From NCBI GenBank assembly GCA_009698045.1, contig WLRE01000057.1:1-8401 (forward strand): DNA of 8,401 nt, in the 5' to 3' direction. Source of the stretch: Actinomycetota bacterium (GTDB taxonomy: Bacteria; Actinomycetota; Actinomycetes; Nanopelagicales; Nanopelagicaceae). Positions 1-5,859 of this stretch are shown here, piece after piece. Within the stretch, counting starts at the first letter, position 1; each line of letters begins with the position of its first letter. The notes below the pieces were generated by a model. It did no database searches and was not told where the DNA came from. It saw nothing but the letters and a program-made list of their open reading frames with translations. The position numbers were made by a program, and so were the translations under genes.

Positions 1-477
1 CATGAAGATATGTATCCACTGGCGTGGATGATTGGAACCTGGGGCGGCACTGGTCGTGGTGAGTATCCAACAATTGAACCCTTTCTCTTCGAGCAAGAAA
101 TTACCTTTGGCCACGATGGACGTCCATTTATGACCTACTCATCTAAGAGTTGGATTATCGACGAGAACAACGTGCGAATTCGCCCTGGTGGATCTGAAGT
201 CGGATTCTGGCGACCAAAGCCAAACAAAGTCATTGAGATGGTTATTTCGCATAACACCGGAATTACTGAAGGTTGGGTTGGTGTGCACGATGGACCCAAG
301 ATTCAATTAGCAATGGATCAAGGGTATTCCACTCCAACGGCAAAGATTGTTACTGCCGGGCACCGCTTATATGGATTAGTAGATGGGCAACTCTTTACTT
401 CTTATGACATGGCTGCTGAAGGTCAGACTCTTCAAGCCCATATCTGGTCGAGTTTGGAACGCCAACCCAGTGAGTGA
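1..477 (+). CDS. Nitrobindin-like heme-binding beta-barrel protein (FABP-like, DUF1794/THAP4 type), 5' end outside window
   Basis: The frame is open from base 1 (reading His-Glu-Asp before the first Met at 10), and family members normally carry several residues before the conserved PLAW segment, so the true start probably lies upstream and this is a 3' partial. Counting from the Met at 10, residues 9-15 read GTWGGTG, the GxWxGxG signature of nitrobindins, followed by RGEYPTI, typical of the family. His144 in the C-terminal strand (QAHIWSSLER) sits where the proximal heme ligand is expected. Known relatives (Rv2717c of M. tuberculosis, human THAP4 domain) are about 160-residue beta-barrels that bind ferric heme and act on NO or peroxynitrite; a role here in reactive nitrogen handling is inferred. 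There is no signal peptide in the visible part, so it is presumably cytoplasmic. Its last 8 bases overlap the start of the asparaginase gene, suggesting one transcript. Confidence 0.88.
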   Translation, partial: HEDMYPLAWMIGTWGGTGRGEYPTIEPFLFEQEITFGHDGRPFMTYSSKSWIIDENNVRIRPGGSEVGFWRPKPNKVIEMVISHNTGITEGWVGVHDGPKIQLAMDQGYSTPTAKIVTAGHRLYGLVDGQLFTSYDMAAEGQTLQAHIWSSLERQPSE

Positions 478-1408
478 ACTCCATCCTTTTCAAGGAGAAG
501 TCCTCGCTGAATTAATTCGTAACGGAGTTGTGGAATCAGTTCACGCCGGACACCTTGTTGCTCTTGCAAGTGATGGATCAGTCTCTCTTTCCAAAGGCGA
601 TATCTCACTCCCGATCTTTCCTCGCTCCACCGTGAAATCCATTCAAGCCTCTGCCATGGTCCGTGCTGGACTGCGCTTACCACCAAAATTATTAGCACTT
701 GCTGCCTCTTCACATTCAGGTTCACAAGCACACCTAGACGCGGTTCTAGAAATTCTTGCAAGTGCAGGACTGACTGAAAATGATTTATTAAATGCAACCG
801 ATAAACCGCTAGGTGAGAGCGAACGTCTTGCGTGGGGTTCAGCAGCGCCAACTCGACTAGCTATGAACTGCAGTGGAAAACATGCGGCGATGCTTGCGAC
901 TTGCGTAATTAATGGCTGGGATATCAAGAGCTATCTCGAGATGGATCATCCATTGCAATTAGCAATCTTGCGGGAGATTGAATCACTCGCTAATCAAAGC
1001 GTCACCAACAAAACTTTTGATGGCTGCGGAGCACCACTCTTTGCAATTAGCACCATCGGTCTGGCACAAGCAGTTCGCTCCATAACTATTTCGTCGGATC
1101 CAATTCATCAAGAAGTTCTATCTGCATGTCGTCAGTTTCCTGAAATGGTTGCCGGAGAAGGCCGTTTAACAACTCGGATGATGCAAGGTGTTCCAGGTCT
1201 GTTTATGAAAGATGGTGCGGAGGGCGTAAATATCGCCTCGATGCCTGATGGCAGAACTCTGGTCTTTAAGATTGCCGATGGATCTTTACGGAGCTTCGGA
1301 GTGATTATTCAAGCCGTGCTCAAGCAGTGGGGTATCACGACGCCGCATGAGGCCGTTGATGTTTATGGCGGGGCGGCTGTTGTAGGCGGGATTAGAGCAG
1401 TTATTTAA
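470..1408 (+). CDS. L-asparaginase II family protein (Rhizobium etli AnsA-type)
   Basis: 312 residues from a GTG start. The family (PF06089) hydrolyses L-asparagine to aspartate and ammonia and is unrelated to the E. coli AnsA/AnsB fold. Visible landmarks: Ser53-x-x-Lys56 in PRSTVKS, the SSHSG segment at 80-84, Cys134/Lys137 in NCSGKHAAML, Cys186 in DGCGAP, GEGRLTTRMM at 229-238 and Lys247 in MKDGAEGV. These line up with the Ser-Lys tandems and the Cys/Lys/Cys zinc site described for the R. etli enzyme, so it looks catalytically intact. The GTG at 470 is chosen because family homology begins with SELHPF just after it; an ATG at 383 would add 29 residues translated from the body of the preceding gene. 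A weak GGAA lies 10 bases upstream. The 8-base overlap with the nitrobindin-like gene implies translational coupling. Substrate specificity is inferred from family only. Confidence 0.9.
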   Translation: MSELHPFQGEVLAELIRNGVVESVHAGHLVALASDGSVSLSKGDISLPIFPRSTVKSIQASAMVRAGLRLPPKLLALAASSHSGSQAHLDAVLEILASAGLTENDLLNATDKPLGESERLAWGSAAPTRLAMNCSGKHAAMLATCVINGWDIKSYLEMDHPLQLAILREIESLANQSVTNKTFDGCGAPLFAISTIGLAQAVRSITISSDPIHQEVLSACRQFPEMVAGEGRLTTRMMQGVPGLFMKDGAEGVNIASMPDGRTLVFKIADGSLRSFGVIIQAVLKQWGITTPHEAVDVYGGAAVVGGIRAVI

Positions 1409-1414
1409 AACGCT

Positions 1415-1450
1415 TTAGCACTTCCATCAATTCGCGCTTACACTTTTCCT
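1415..1450 (+). promoter_or_regulatory. Candidate leaderless promoter of mshA
   Basis: A -10-like hexamer TACACT (1439-1444) lies exactly 6 bases before the mshA ATG, preceded at an 18-base spacer by TTAGCA (1415-1420), which matches TTGACA at 4 of 6 positions. Transcription would then start at or next to the A of the ATG, giving a leaderless message. There is no Shine-Dalgarno-like purine run ahead of this ATG, which supports the idea. The same spacing is seen before gpmA, phoU and senX3. Prediction only. Confidence 0.55.
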
Positions 1451-2719
1451 ATGAAATCTCGCATTGCCACCTTGATGGTGCATACCTCACCGCTTGAACA
1501 AGCGGGCGTGGGCGATGCTGGTGGAATGAATGTGTATGTTGTAGAAAATGCGCTCAAGATGGCGCAAGCTGGAGTAGAAGTAGATATTTTCACTCGCGCT
1601 GCAACTGCGGGATTACCAGCCTCAGTGGAAATTGCAGAAGGTGTCACGGTTCGACATCTAGAGGCAAGCTCCTTTCAACCGCTTGTTAAGGAAGAGCTTC
1701 CTTCTCAGATCAGCGCTCTCACCTCATCATTTATGCATTTTGCTGAGTCAAAACCAAGAGATTATTACGACATCATTCATTCTCACTATTGGATTAGTGG
1801 GCAATTGGGATGGATGATTTCTGAACGTACTGAAATACCTTTGGTGCACACCATGCATACGATGGCAAAGGTTAAGAATCTCAATCTGGCTGATGGAGAT
1901 ACCCCAGAGCCTCTCACTCGCGCCATTGGTGAGGAGCAAGTGGTTAAAGCAGCAAGTGCTCTGATTGCTAATACCGATGCCGAAGCCGCCAGCTTGGTTT
2001 CACTCTATGACGCTTGTCCCGACATTGTTCATGTTGTAACACCCGGTGTGGACTTACAGCGCTTTACACCCGGATCCGGCAAGACAACTGCTCGAGAGAA
2101 TCTAGATATTGCTAGCGATGCATTGATGCTGCTCTTTGTTGGTCGGATCCAGCCCCATAAAGGTCCTGAAGTTTTGATTCGTGCAATTGCCGAAATGTTG
2201 CACCACTCACCATACCTACGTGCGAAGTTGGCACTTGTAATTATGGGTGGAGCGTCGGGTAGTGGAACTAACGAACCAGAACGATTAAAGCAACTCGCAA
2301 TTTTTCTTGGCGTTGATGATGTAGTTCATTTTAAGGATCCTGTGAAACGCGATGATCTGGCAGATTGGTATCGCGCAGCAGATCTGGTCTGCGTTCCAAG
2401 TTATAGCGAATCCTTCGGTCTCGTCGCTCTCGAAGCACAAGCATGCGGAACCCCTGTCGTTGCCACTGCCGTAGGTGGACTACGAACTGCAGTATCTGAT
2501 GGAATTTCTGGTTCACTCGTCGATGGCCACGACCCCAAGGCATGGTCGGCCGTTATTTCACGCTTACTTGCAGAGCCACAACGTCGCTTACTTCTTTCAA
2601 TGGGTGCAGTTGTGCATGCTTCTCACTTTGGTTGGGAGCGCACGGCCCGCCGCACACTTGATGTTTATGACCTTGTTCTCTCTGAACCTGGTCGCACTAC
2701 TTTGCAGGCAATAAAGTAA
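1451..2719 (+). CDS. mshA: D-inositol-3-phosphate glycosyltransferase MshA (GT4), mycothiol biosynthesis
   Basis: 422 residues, close to the usual MshA length. MshA transfers GlcNAc from UDP-GlcNAc to 1L-myo-inositol 3-phosphate, the first committed step of mycothiol synthesis, in the cytoplasm. The GT-B fold is visible in order: the N-terminal acceptor domain begins with HTSPLEQAGVGDAGGMNVYV (11-30), nearly diagnostic for MshA; HSHYWISGQLGW (110-121) and HTMHTMAKVKN (133-143) follow; the donor domain carries VGRIQPHKGPE (230-240, with Arg232 and Lys237 at the diphosphate-binding positions) and the EX7E motif Glu320-SFGLVAL-Glu328, followed by AQACGTPVVA. The rest of the mycothiol pathway is not in the window. 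The next gene starts on the base following its TAA, so the two are co-transcribed. A related GT4 with another acceptor cannot be fully excluded, but the N-terminal signature argues for MshA. Confidence 0.94.
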   Translation: MKSRIATLMVHTSPLEQAGVGDAGGMNVYVVENALKMAQAGVEVDIFTRAATAGLPASVEIAEGVTVRHLEASSFQPLVKEELPSQISALTSSFMHFAESKPRDYYDIIHSHYWISGQLGWMISERTEIPLVHTMHTMAKVKNLNLADGDTPEPLTRAIGEEQVVKAASALIANTDAEAASLVSLYDACPDIVHVVTPGVDLQRFTPGSGKTTARENLDIASDALMLLFVGRIQPHKGPEVLIRAIAEMLHHSPYLRAKLALVIMGGASGSGTNEPERLKQLAIFLGVDDVVHFKDPVKRDDLADWYRAADLVCVPSYSESFGLVALEAQACGTPVVATAVGGLRTAVSDGISGSLVDGHDPKAWSAVISRLLAEPQRRLLLSMGAVVHASHFGWERTARRTLDVYDLVLSEPGRTTLQAIK

Positions 2720-3199
2720 ATGGTGGATCCTCGCGCAGTTATTGAGGATTTCCTCGACTCTCACGACATTGACCATGAAAAATCTGGGGAGCAGAGCTAT
2801 CTCCTTACTCTTCCTGGTGAGAAGAAGTTACAGACGCATGTGGCGCTAATTATTGGTGAACACTCACTATCAATTAACGCTTTTGTTATTCGCAAGCCAG
2901 ATGAAAATTCCGCATTAGTCCATGAATGGTTGCTGCGGAAGAATGCTGCTACATACTCGGTTGCCTTTGCTATCAATGAAGTCGGCGATATTTACTTAGT
3001 TGGCAGACTTCCGTTAACCACAGTTACTGAACAAGAACTCGATCGTGTATTAGGCGCAGTTTTGCAGTATTCCGACACCTCATTTAATCCACTTCTTGAG
3101 ATGGGATTTGCTTCTGCAATTCGTCGTGAATGGGCATGGCGAGTCTCGCGTGGTGAGTCTCTGGCCAACCTCAAAGCCTTTGAACATTTAGTAAGTTAG
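2720..3199 (+). CDS. YbjN domain-containing protein (Rv0487-like), function unknown
   Basis: 159 residues, soluble, with no signal peptide or membrane segment. It matches the actinobacterial YbjN-domain protein that sits directly after mshA in mycobacteria (Rv0487). Seen in the sequence: an N-terminal helix (AVIEDFLDSHDIDHEK), alternating strands (SYLLTLPG, THVALIIGEHSLSINAFVIRKP), then HEWLLRKNAATYSVAFAI, which is typical of this subfamily, and a C-terminal helical part ending in WAWRVSRGESLANLKAFEHL. The fold resembles small chaperone-like alpha/beta proteins; no enzymatic residues are recognisable and the biochemical role is not known. The ATG begins on the base right after the mshA TAA, with no good ribosome binding site, so translation probably depends on reinitiation by ribosomes finishing mshA. 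A GTG one codon later is an alternative start. The constant link to mshA hints at a related role, which is inference. Confidence 0.85.
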   Translation: MVDPRAVIEDFLDSHDIDHEKSGEQSYLLTLPGEKKLQTHVALIIGEHSLSINAFVIRKPDENSALVHEWLLRKNAATYSVAFAINEVGDIYLVGRLPLTTVTEQELDRVLGAVLQYSDTSFNPLLEMGFASAIRREWAWRVSRGESLANLKAFEHLVS

Positions 3200-3222
3200 A
3201 AAATTTCTCGTACTATTGCCTC
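3188..3222 (+). promoter_or_regulatory. Candidate leaderless promoter of gpmA
   Basis: TACTAT (3211-3216) is followed by exactly 6 bases and then the gpmA ATG at 3223, the same geometry as at mshA. A weak -35-like TTAGTA (3188-3193) sits 17 bases upstream, inside the 3' end of the YbjN gene. No Shine-Dalgarno motif precedes the ATG. This suggests gpmA has its own promoter in the 23-base gap in addition to any read-through from mshA. Confidence 0.55.
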
Positions 3223-3969
3223 ATGAGCTCACAATTAATTCTGCTTCGCCATGGCGAGAGTCAATGGAATGCACTCAATCTTTTTACTGGCTGGGTTGAC
3301 GTCCATCTCTCCGAAAAAGGAATTACTGAAGCTAAACGCGGTGGCTCACTTCTCGCAGAGCGCAACCTCTTGCCCGATGTTGTTCACACCTCACTTCTTC
3401 GTCGCGCAATCCACACTTCGCAATTGGCTCTTGATGAATGCGAACGCCACTGGATTCCGGTCCGTCGCTCATGGCGCTTAAATGAACGACATTACGGAGC
3501 ACTGCAAGGTAAAGATAAGAAAGAGACGCTCGCACAATATGGAGAAGAACAATTTCAGCTGTGGCGTCGCTCTTTTGATGTTCCACCGCCACCCATTGAT
3601 GATGCCGATAAGTATTCGCAGGCTGGGGATCCGCGTTATGCAGGGTTGGGGTCTGCTCTTCCCAAAACAGAATGCCTTAAAGATGTTATTGATCGAATGA
3701 TTCCTTACTGGGAATCAGACATAATTCCTGACCTTAACTCTGGCAAAGTTGTTCTGGTTACGGCTCATGGAAATTCTCTACGCGCGCTAGTAAAACATTT
3801 AGATGGAATTTCAGATGAAGATATTGCAGGATTAAACATTCCTACTGGAATCCCACTCTTGTATGAACTAGACGACAACTTCGTTCCCACTAAAAAAGGC
3901 GGGGAGTATTTAGATCCCGCGGCTGCAGCAGATGCGATTACAGCAGTGGCAAATCAGGGAAAGAAGTAA
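3223..3969 (+). CDS. gpmA: 2,3-bisphosphoglycerate-dependent phosphoglycerate mutase
   Basis: 248 residues, the normal length for dPGM. The enzyme interconverts 3- and 2-phosphoglycerate in glycolysis and gluconeogenesis through a phosphohistidine. The N-terminal LLRHGESQWN (7-16) carries the catalytic His10, followed by LFTGWVDVHLSEKG (20-33), a dPGM hallmark that separates it from generic histidine phosphatases. Glu88 in RLNERHYGALQGKDK is the acid/base position, RRSFDVPPPP (115-124) is typical, and the second active-site His182 is in VTAHGNSLRALVKH. All key residues are present. In M. tuberculosis the orthologue gpm1 also lies between the mshA cluster and senX3-regX3; the LysE-type gene found there between the YbjN gene and gpm1 is absent here. 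Its TAA stop abuts the stop of phoU on the other strand with no base between them. Confidence 0.96.
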   Translation: MSSQLILLRHGESQWNALNLFTGWVDVHLSEKGITEAKRGGSLLAERNLLPDVVHTSLLRRAIHTSQLALDECERHWIPVRRSWRLNERHYGALQGKDKKETLAQYGEEQFQLWRRSFDVPPPPIDDADKYSQAGDPRYAGLGSALPKTECLKDVIDRMIPYWESDIIPDLNSGKVVLVTAHGNSLRALVKHLDGISDEDIAGLNIPTGIPLLYELDDNFVPTKKGGEYLDPAAAADAITAVANQGKK

Positions 3970-4626
3970 TTAATCGTTTGATGCGTTGTTGTATTCGCCA
4001 GTCACAAGGAAATAAACGCGGCGAGCAATAGATACGGCGTGATCAGCGCAGCGCTCGTAATAGCGGCCGAGCAGGGTCATATCGATTGCAGCTTCGACTC
4101 CGTGCTGCCAATTATCATCCAAAAGTGTGGAAATTAGTTTGCGGTGCAAGCGATCCATCTCGTCATCATCGGTTTCAAGTTCAACAGCGCGAACGATGTC
4201 ACGATGTTCCATAACCGCCGAAAGCTTGTCGATGATTGCTACTGCAACACGACCCATCTCTTCAATGGTGCCGGTGAGTTCTGCCGGAACTGCACAATTT
4301 GGGTAACGCATGCGTGCCTGCTTTGCGACGTGATGGGCAAGGTCGCCCATTCGCTCAAGGTCAGCGCTCATACGAAGCGAAGTCACTAATGTACGAAGGT
4401 CGGATGCGACAGGTTGTTGGCGAGCCATCAAACTTATGGTGCGAGCATCAAGCTCGTGTTGGATGTTATCGATGATGCTGTCGTCTTGAATGATTTTTTC
4501 CGCTAAAGCTAAATCGGAGTTGAGCAGGGCTTTGGTGGCTAGACCCATCGCTTCTTTGACCAAGGAGGCCATCTGAAGAAGGCTCAGACTTATGCCGTCT
4601 AGTTCGTCATGGAAGGCTTCGCGCAT
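3970..4626 (-). CDS. phoU: Phosphate signalling regulator PhoU
   Basis: 218 residues, all-helical, normal PhoU length. PhoU links the Pst phosphate transporter to the PhoR/SenX3 kinase and keeps the kinase in its inhibited state when phosphate is plentiful. Two PhoU repeats are visible, each with the metal-binding E(R/K)xxD motif: Glu91-RMG-Asp95 in DLERMGDLAHH and Glu191-RCA-Asp195 in RYYERCADHAVSIARRV. The opening MREAFHDELDGI is typical of actinobacterial PhoU/PhoY. The gene is divergent from senX3-regX3 across a 141-base region, the arrangement I recall for Streptomyces phoU/phoR-phoP; in M. tuberculosis the phoY genes lie elsewhere. No pst genes are in the window. The ATG sits 6 bases after a -10-like TATTCT, so its mRNA may be leaderless. 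Confidence 0.95.
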   Translation of the reverse strand: MREAFHDELDGISLSLLQMASLVKEAMGLATKALLNSDLALAEKIIQDDSIIDNIQHELDARTISLMARQQPVASDLRTLVTSLRMSADLERMGDLAHHVAKQARMRYPNCAVPAELTGTIEEMGRVAVAIIDKLSAVMEHRDIVRAVELETDDDEMDRLHRKLISTLLDDNWQHGVEAAIDMTLLGRYYERCADHAVSIARRVYFLVTGEYNNASND

Positions 4627-4638
4627 TAGGTAAGAATA
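4627..4638 (-). promoter_or_regulatory. Candidate leaderless promoter (-10 element) of phoU
   Basis: On the minus strand TATTCT (plus positions 4633-4638) is followed by 6 bases and the phoU ATG, matching the spacing seen before mshA, gpmA and senX3. The -35 position at a 17-base spacer (CCTAGG, 4656-4661) has no consensus, which would fit a promoter that needs an activator. No Shine-Dalgarno-like run is present. Confidence 0.5.
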
Positions 4639-4645
4639 TCGGTCT

Positions 4646-4705
4646 TAGCCATTTTCCTAGGCATCGTATGTGAACAGGTCTTTAACATTCCCCCAATAAT
4701 GGCTA
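4646..4705. repeat. 8-bp perfect inverted repeat in the phoU/senX3 intergenic region
   Basis: TAGCCATT (4646-4653) and its exact reverse complement AATGGCTA (4698-4705) flank a 44-base centre that contains the GTGAAC element. The arms are too far apart for a simple terminator hairpin. A match of this length could arise by chance in a region this size (roughly one in several), so a regulatory role is only a suggestion. Confidence 0.3.
4669..4686 (-). promoter_or_regulatory. PHO-box-like direct repeat upstream of phoU (candidate RegX3 site)
   Basis: Read on the minus strand, GTTAAAG and GTTCACA are separated by 4 bases, giving two heptamers with an 11-base period (plus positions 4680-4686 and 4669-4675). 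This is the layout of Streptomyces PhoP boxes, built from GTTCACC-like heptamers in 11-base direct repeats, and RegX3 is the PhoP counterpart. It lies about 43-60 bases upstream of the phoU start. Only the second heptamer is close to consensus, and GTTCAC also occurs several times inside coding sequence in this window, so support is moderate at best. Confidence 0.35.
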
Positions 4706-4724
4706 TTTTTTGGCGGAAATACCC

Positions 4725-4738
4725 GTTCACGGTTATGA
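4725..4738 (+). promoter_or_regulatory. PHO-box-like element at the senX3 -35 region (candidate RegX3 autoregulatory site)
   Basis: GTTCACG (4725-4731) is followed directly by the degenerate GTTATGA (4732-4738), covering positions about -43 to -30 relative to the senX3 ATG and therefore the -35 region. The GTTCAC core is in inverted orientation to the GTGAAC at 4670-4675, with the two centres exactly 55 bases (five 11-base periods) apart. The second heptamer lacks the expected 4-base gap, so this is a weaker match than the phoU-side element. Confidence 0.3.
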
Positions 4739-4767
4739 CTCCATAGTAAGACTCCTACGATTGGGCT
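4733..4767 (+). promoter_or_regulatory. Candidate leaderless promoter of senX3-regX3
   Basis: TACGAT (4756-4761) stands 6 bases before the senX3 ATG at 4768. At a 17-base spacer the -35 position reads TTATGA (4733-4738), poorly conserved and overlapped by the GTTCAC element, as expected for an activator-dependent promoter. An in-frame TAA at 4747-4749 and the absence of any other start codon between it and 4768 rule out a longer protein, and there is no Shine-Dalgarno motif. Confidence 0.55.
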
Positions 4768-5859
4768 ATGGCTTGGAATGTTCGACGCAAGAGAGATGAG
4801 CTCACCCCTCAATCTCAGTCATCTATTCCTGCTTCAATCTCCTCAGAAGTAGAAGATCTATTAAATGGTCTTGATGCCGAGACGATACTGCTCTCATCTA
4901 CTGAACTCGTTATCCATGAGTCCGACGGAATTTCCTCTCTAGGACTTGTTAAAGAGTCTCGAATAAATCATGAACCACTTCTTCTTCTATTGCGAACAGT
5001 ACGTCGTACTGGAAAAGGTCAGGAAGCAACTCTTGAATTACCTCGCGGACCAATTGGCGAAGGTGTTAGAGAATTATTGGTTCGAATTTTCTCAATCGGA
5101 GCAGATGGATTAGTCGCAATCTTAATTTTCGATGAATCAGAGATGCGTCGCCTCGATTCAGTGAGAAGAGATTTCGTAGCAAATATTTCTCACGAACTAA
5201 AGACTCCTATCGGCGCCCTTTCGATCCTCAGTGAAGCTGTACTTGGGGCAACCGATGACCCAGATGCAATCACCAGATTCGCTACTCGCATGCAAATCGA
5301 AGCAACTCGACTTTCTGACTTAGTTCAGGAAATTATTGATCTCTCGAGACTTCAAGATGACGACCCGCTCATTCGCGCAACTTCAATTTCGGTATCAGAT
5401 ACTGCTCGCGAAGCAATCGATCAATCAAAATTGCATGCAGATTCTAGACAGATTACTTTGGTTTTTAGCAGTGATGACGATGTCACAACATTAGGTGACC
5501 GAATCCAATTAACTACAGCCATTCATAATCTCATCGAGAACGCAATCAACTACAGTCCCGAATCCACCAGAGTCGCAATTGCCATCAAGTCTCAAGGAAA
5601 TCTCGTTGAAGTCTCTGTCTCTGATCAAGGAATCGGAATTCCAGAGAAAGATCTAGAGCGAATCTTTGAACGCTTCTATAGAGTAGATCCAGCCCGTTCT
5701 CGCGAGACGGGCGGAACAGGTTTAGGGCTTTCAATCGTGAAACACATCGTCAATAACCACGGTGGAGATATTTCAGTGTGGAGCGTTGAAGGAGCAGGAA
5801 CAACATTTACTATTCGACTACCTCGACTAGTGGATCAATTATCGGAGGAGAAGCAATGA
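4768..5859 (+). CDS. senX3: SenX3/PhoR-type sensor histidine kinase lacking membrane segments
   Basis: 363 residues. It autophosphorylates and passes phosphate to RegX3 in the phosphate-starvation response. Seen in order: a charged N-terminus (AWNVRRKRDEL), a degenerate PAS-like region (about 30-125), the dimerisation/H-box RRDFVANISHELKTP with phospho-acceptor His142, then the HATPase_c domain with N-box (HNLIENAINYSP, Asn254/Asn258), G1 box DQGIG (286-290), F box FERFYR (300-305) and G2 box GGTGLGLS (315-322). All catalytic boxes are intact. It resembles M. tuberculosis SenX3 throughout the PAS, H-box and ATPase parts, but that protein (about 410 residues) begins with two membrane helices, which are missing here; an in-frame stop 18 bases upstream fixes the start. 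It should therefore be cytoplasmic or peripheral. It shares an ATGA overlap with regX3 and is divergent from phoU. Confidence 0.92.
   Translation: MAWNVRRKRDELTPQSQSSIPASISSEVEDLLNGLDAETILLSSTELVIHESDGISSLGLVKESRINHEPLLLLLRTVRRTGKGQEATLELPRGPIGEGVRELLVRIFSIGADGLVAILIFDESEMRRLDSVRRDFVANISHELKTPIGALSILSEAVLGATDDPDAITRFATRMQIEATRLSDLVQEIIDLSRLQDDDPLIRATSISVSDTAREAIDQSKLHADSRQITLVFSSDDDVTTLGDRIQLTTAIHNLIENAINYSPESTRVAIAIKSQGNLVEVSVSDQGIGIPEKDLERIFERFYRVDPARSRETGGTGLGLSIVKHIVNNHGGDISVWSVEGAGTTFTIRLPRLVDQLSEEKQ
5844..5850 (+). promoter_or_regulatory. Strong ribosome binding site for regX3
   Basis: GGAGGAG lies 5 bases upstream of the regX3 ATG, inside the last codons of senX3. It is the clearest Shine-Dalgarno sequence in the window and confirms this ATG as the start. 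The contrast with the first genes of transcripts, which lack such motifs, is informative: an internal cistron cannot be leaderless and carries a classical site. Confidence 0.85.

Noticed and set aside
383..469. A longer start (ATG at 383) for the asparaginase gene
   Set aside because: The 29 extra residues come from out-of-frame translation of the nitrobindin-like gene; family similarity begins right after the GTG at 470.
432..851. Minus-strand reading frame of 139 codons opposite the asparaginase gene
   Set aside because: It is fully antisense to a well-supported gene, with no recognisable domain and no promoter or ribosome binding site. The same holds for other antisense frames such as 5810-6085 and 7460-7810.
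4695..4713. Intrinsic terminator with T6 run (4706-4711) between phoU and senX3
   Set aside because: Both flanking genes are transcribed away from this point, so no transcript would need to end here, and no stable GC-rich stem precedes the T run.
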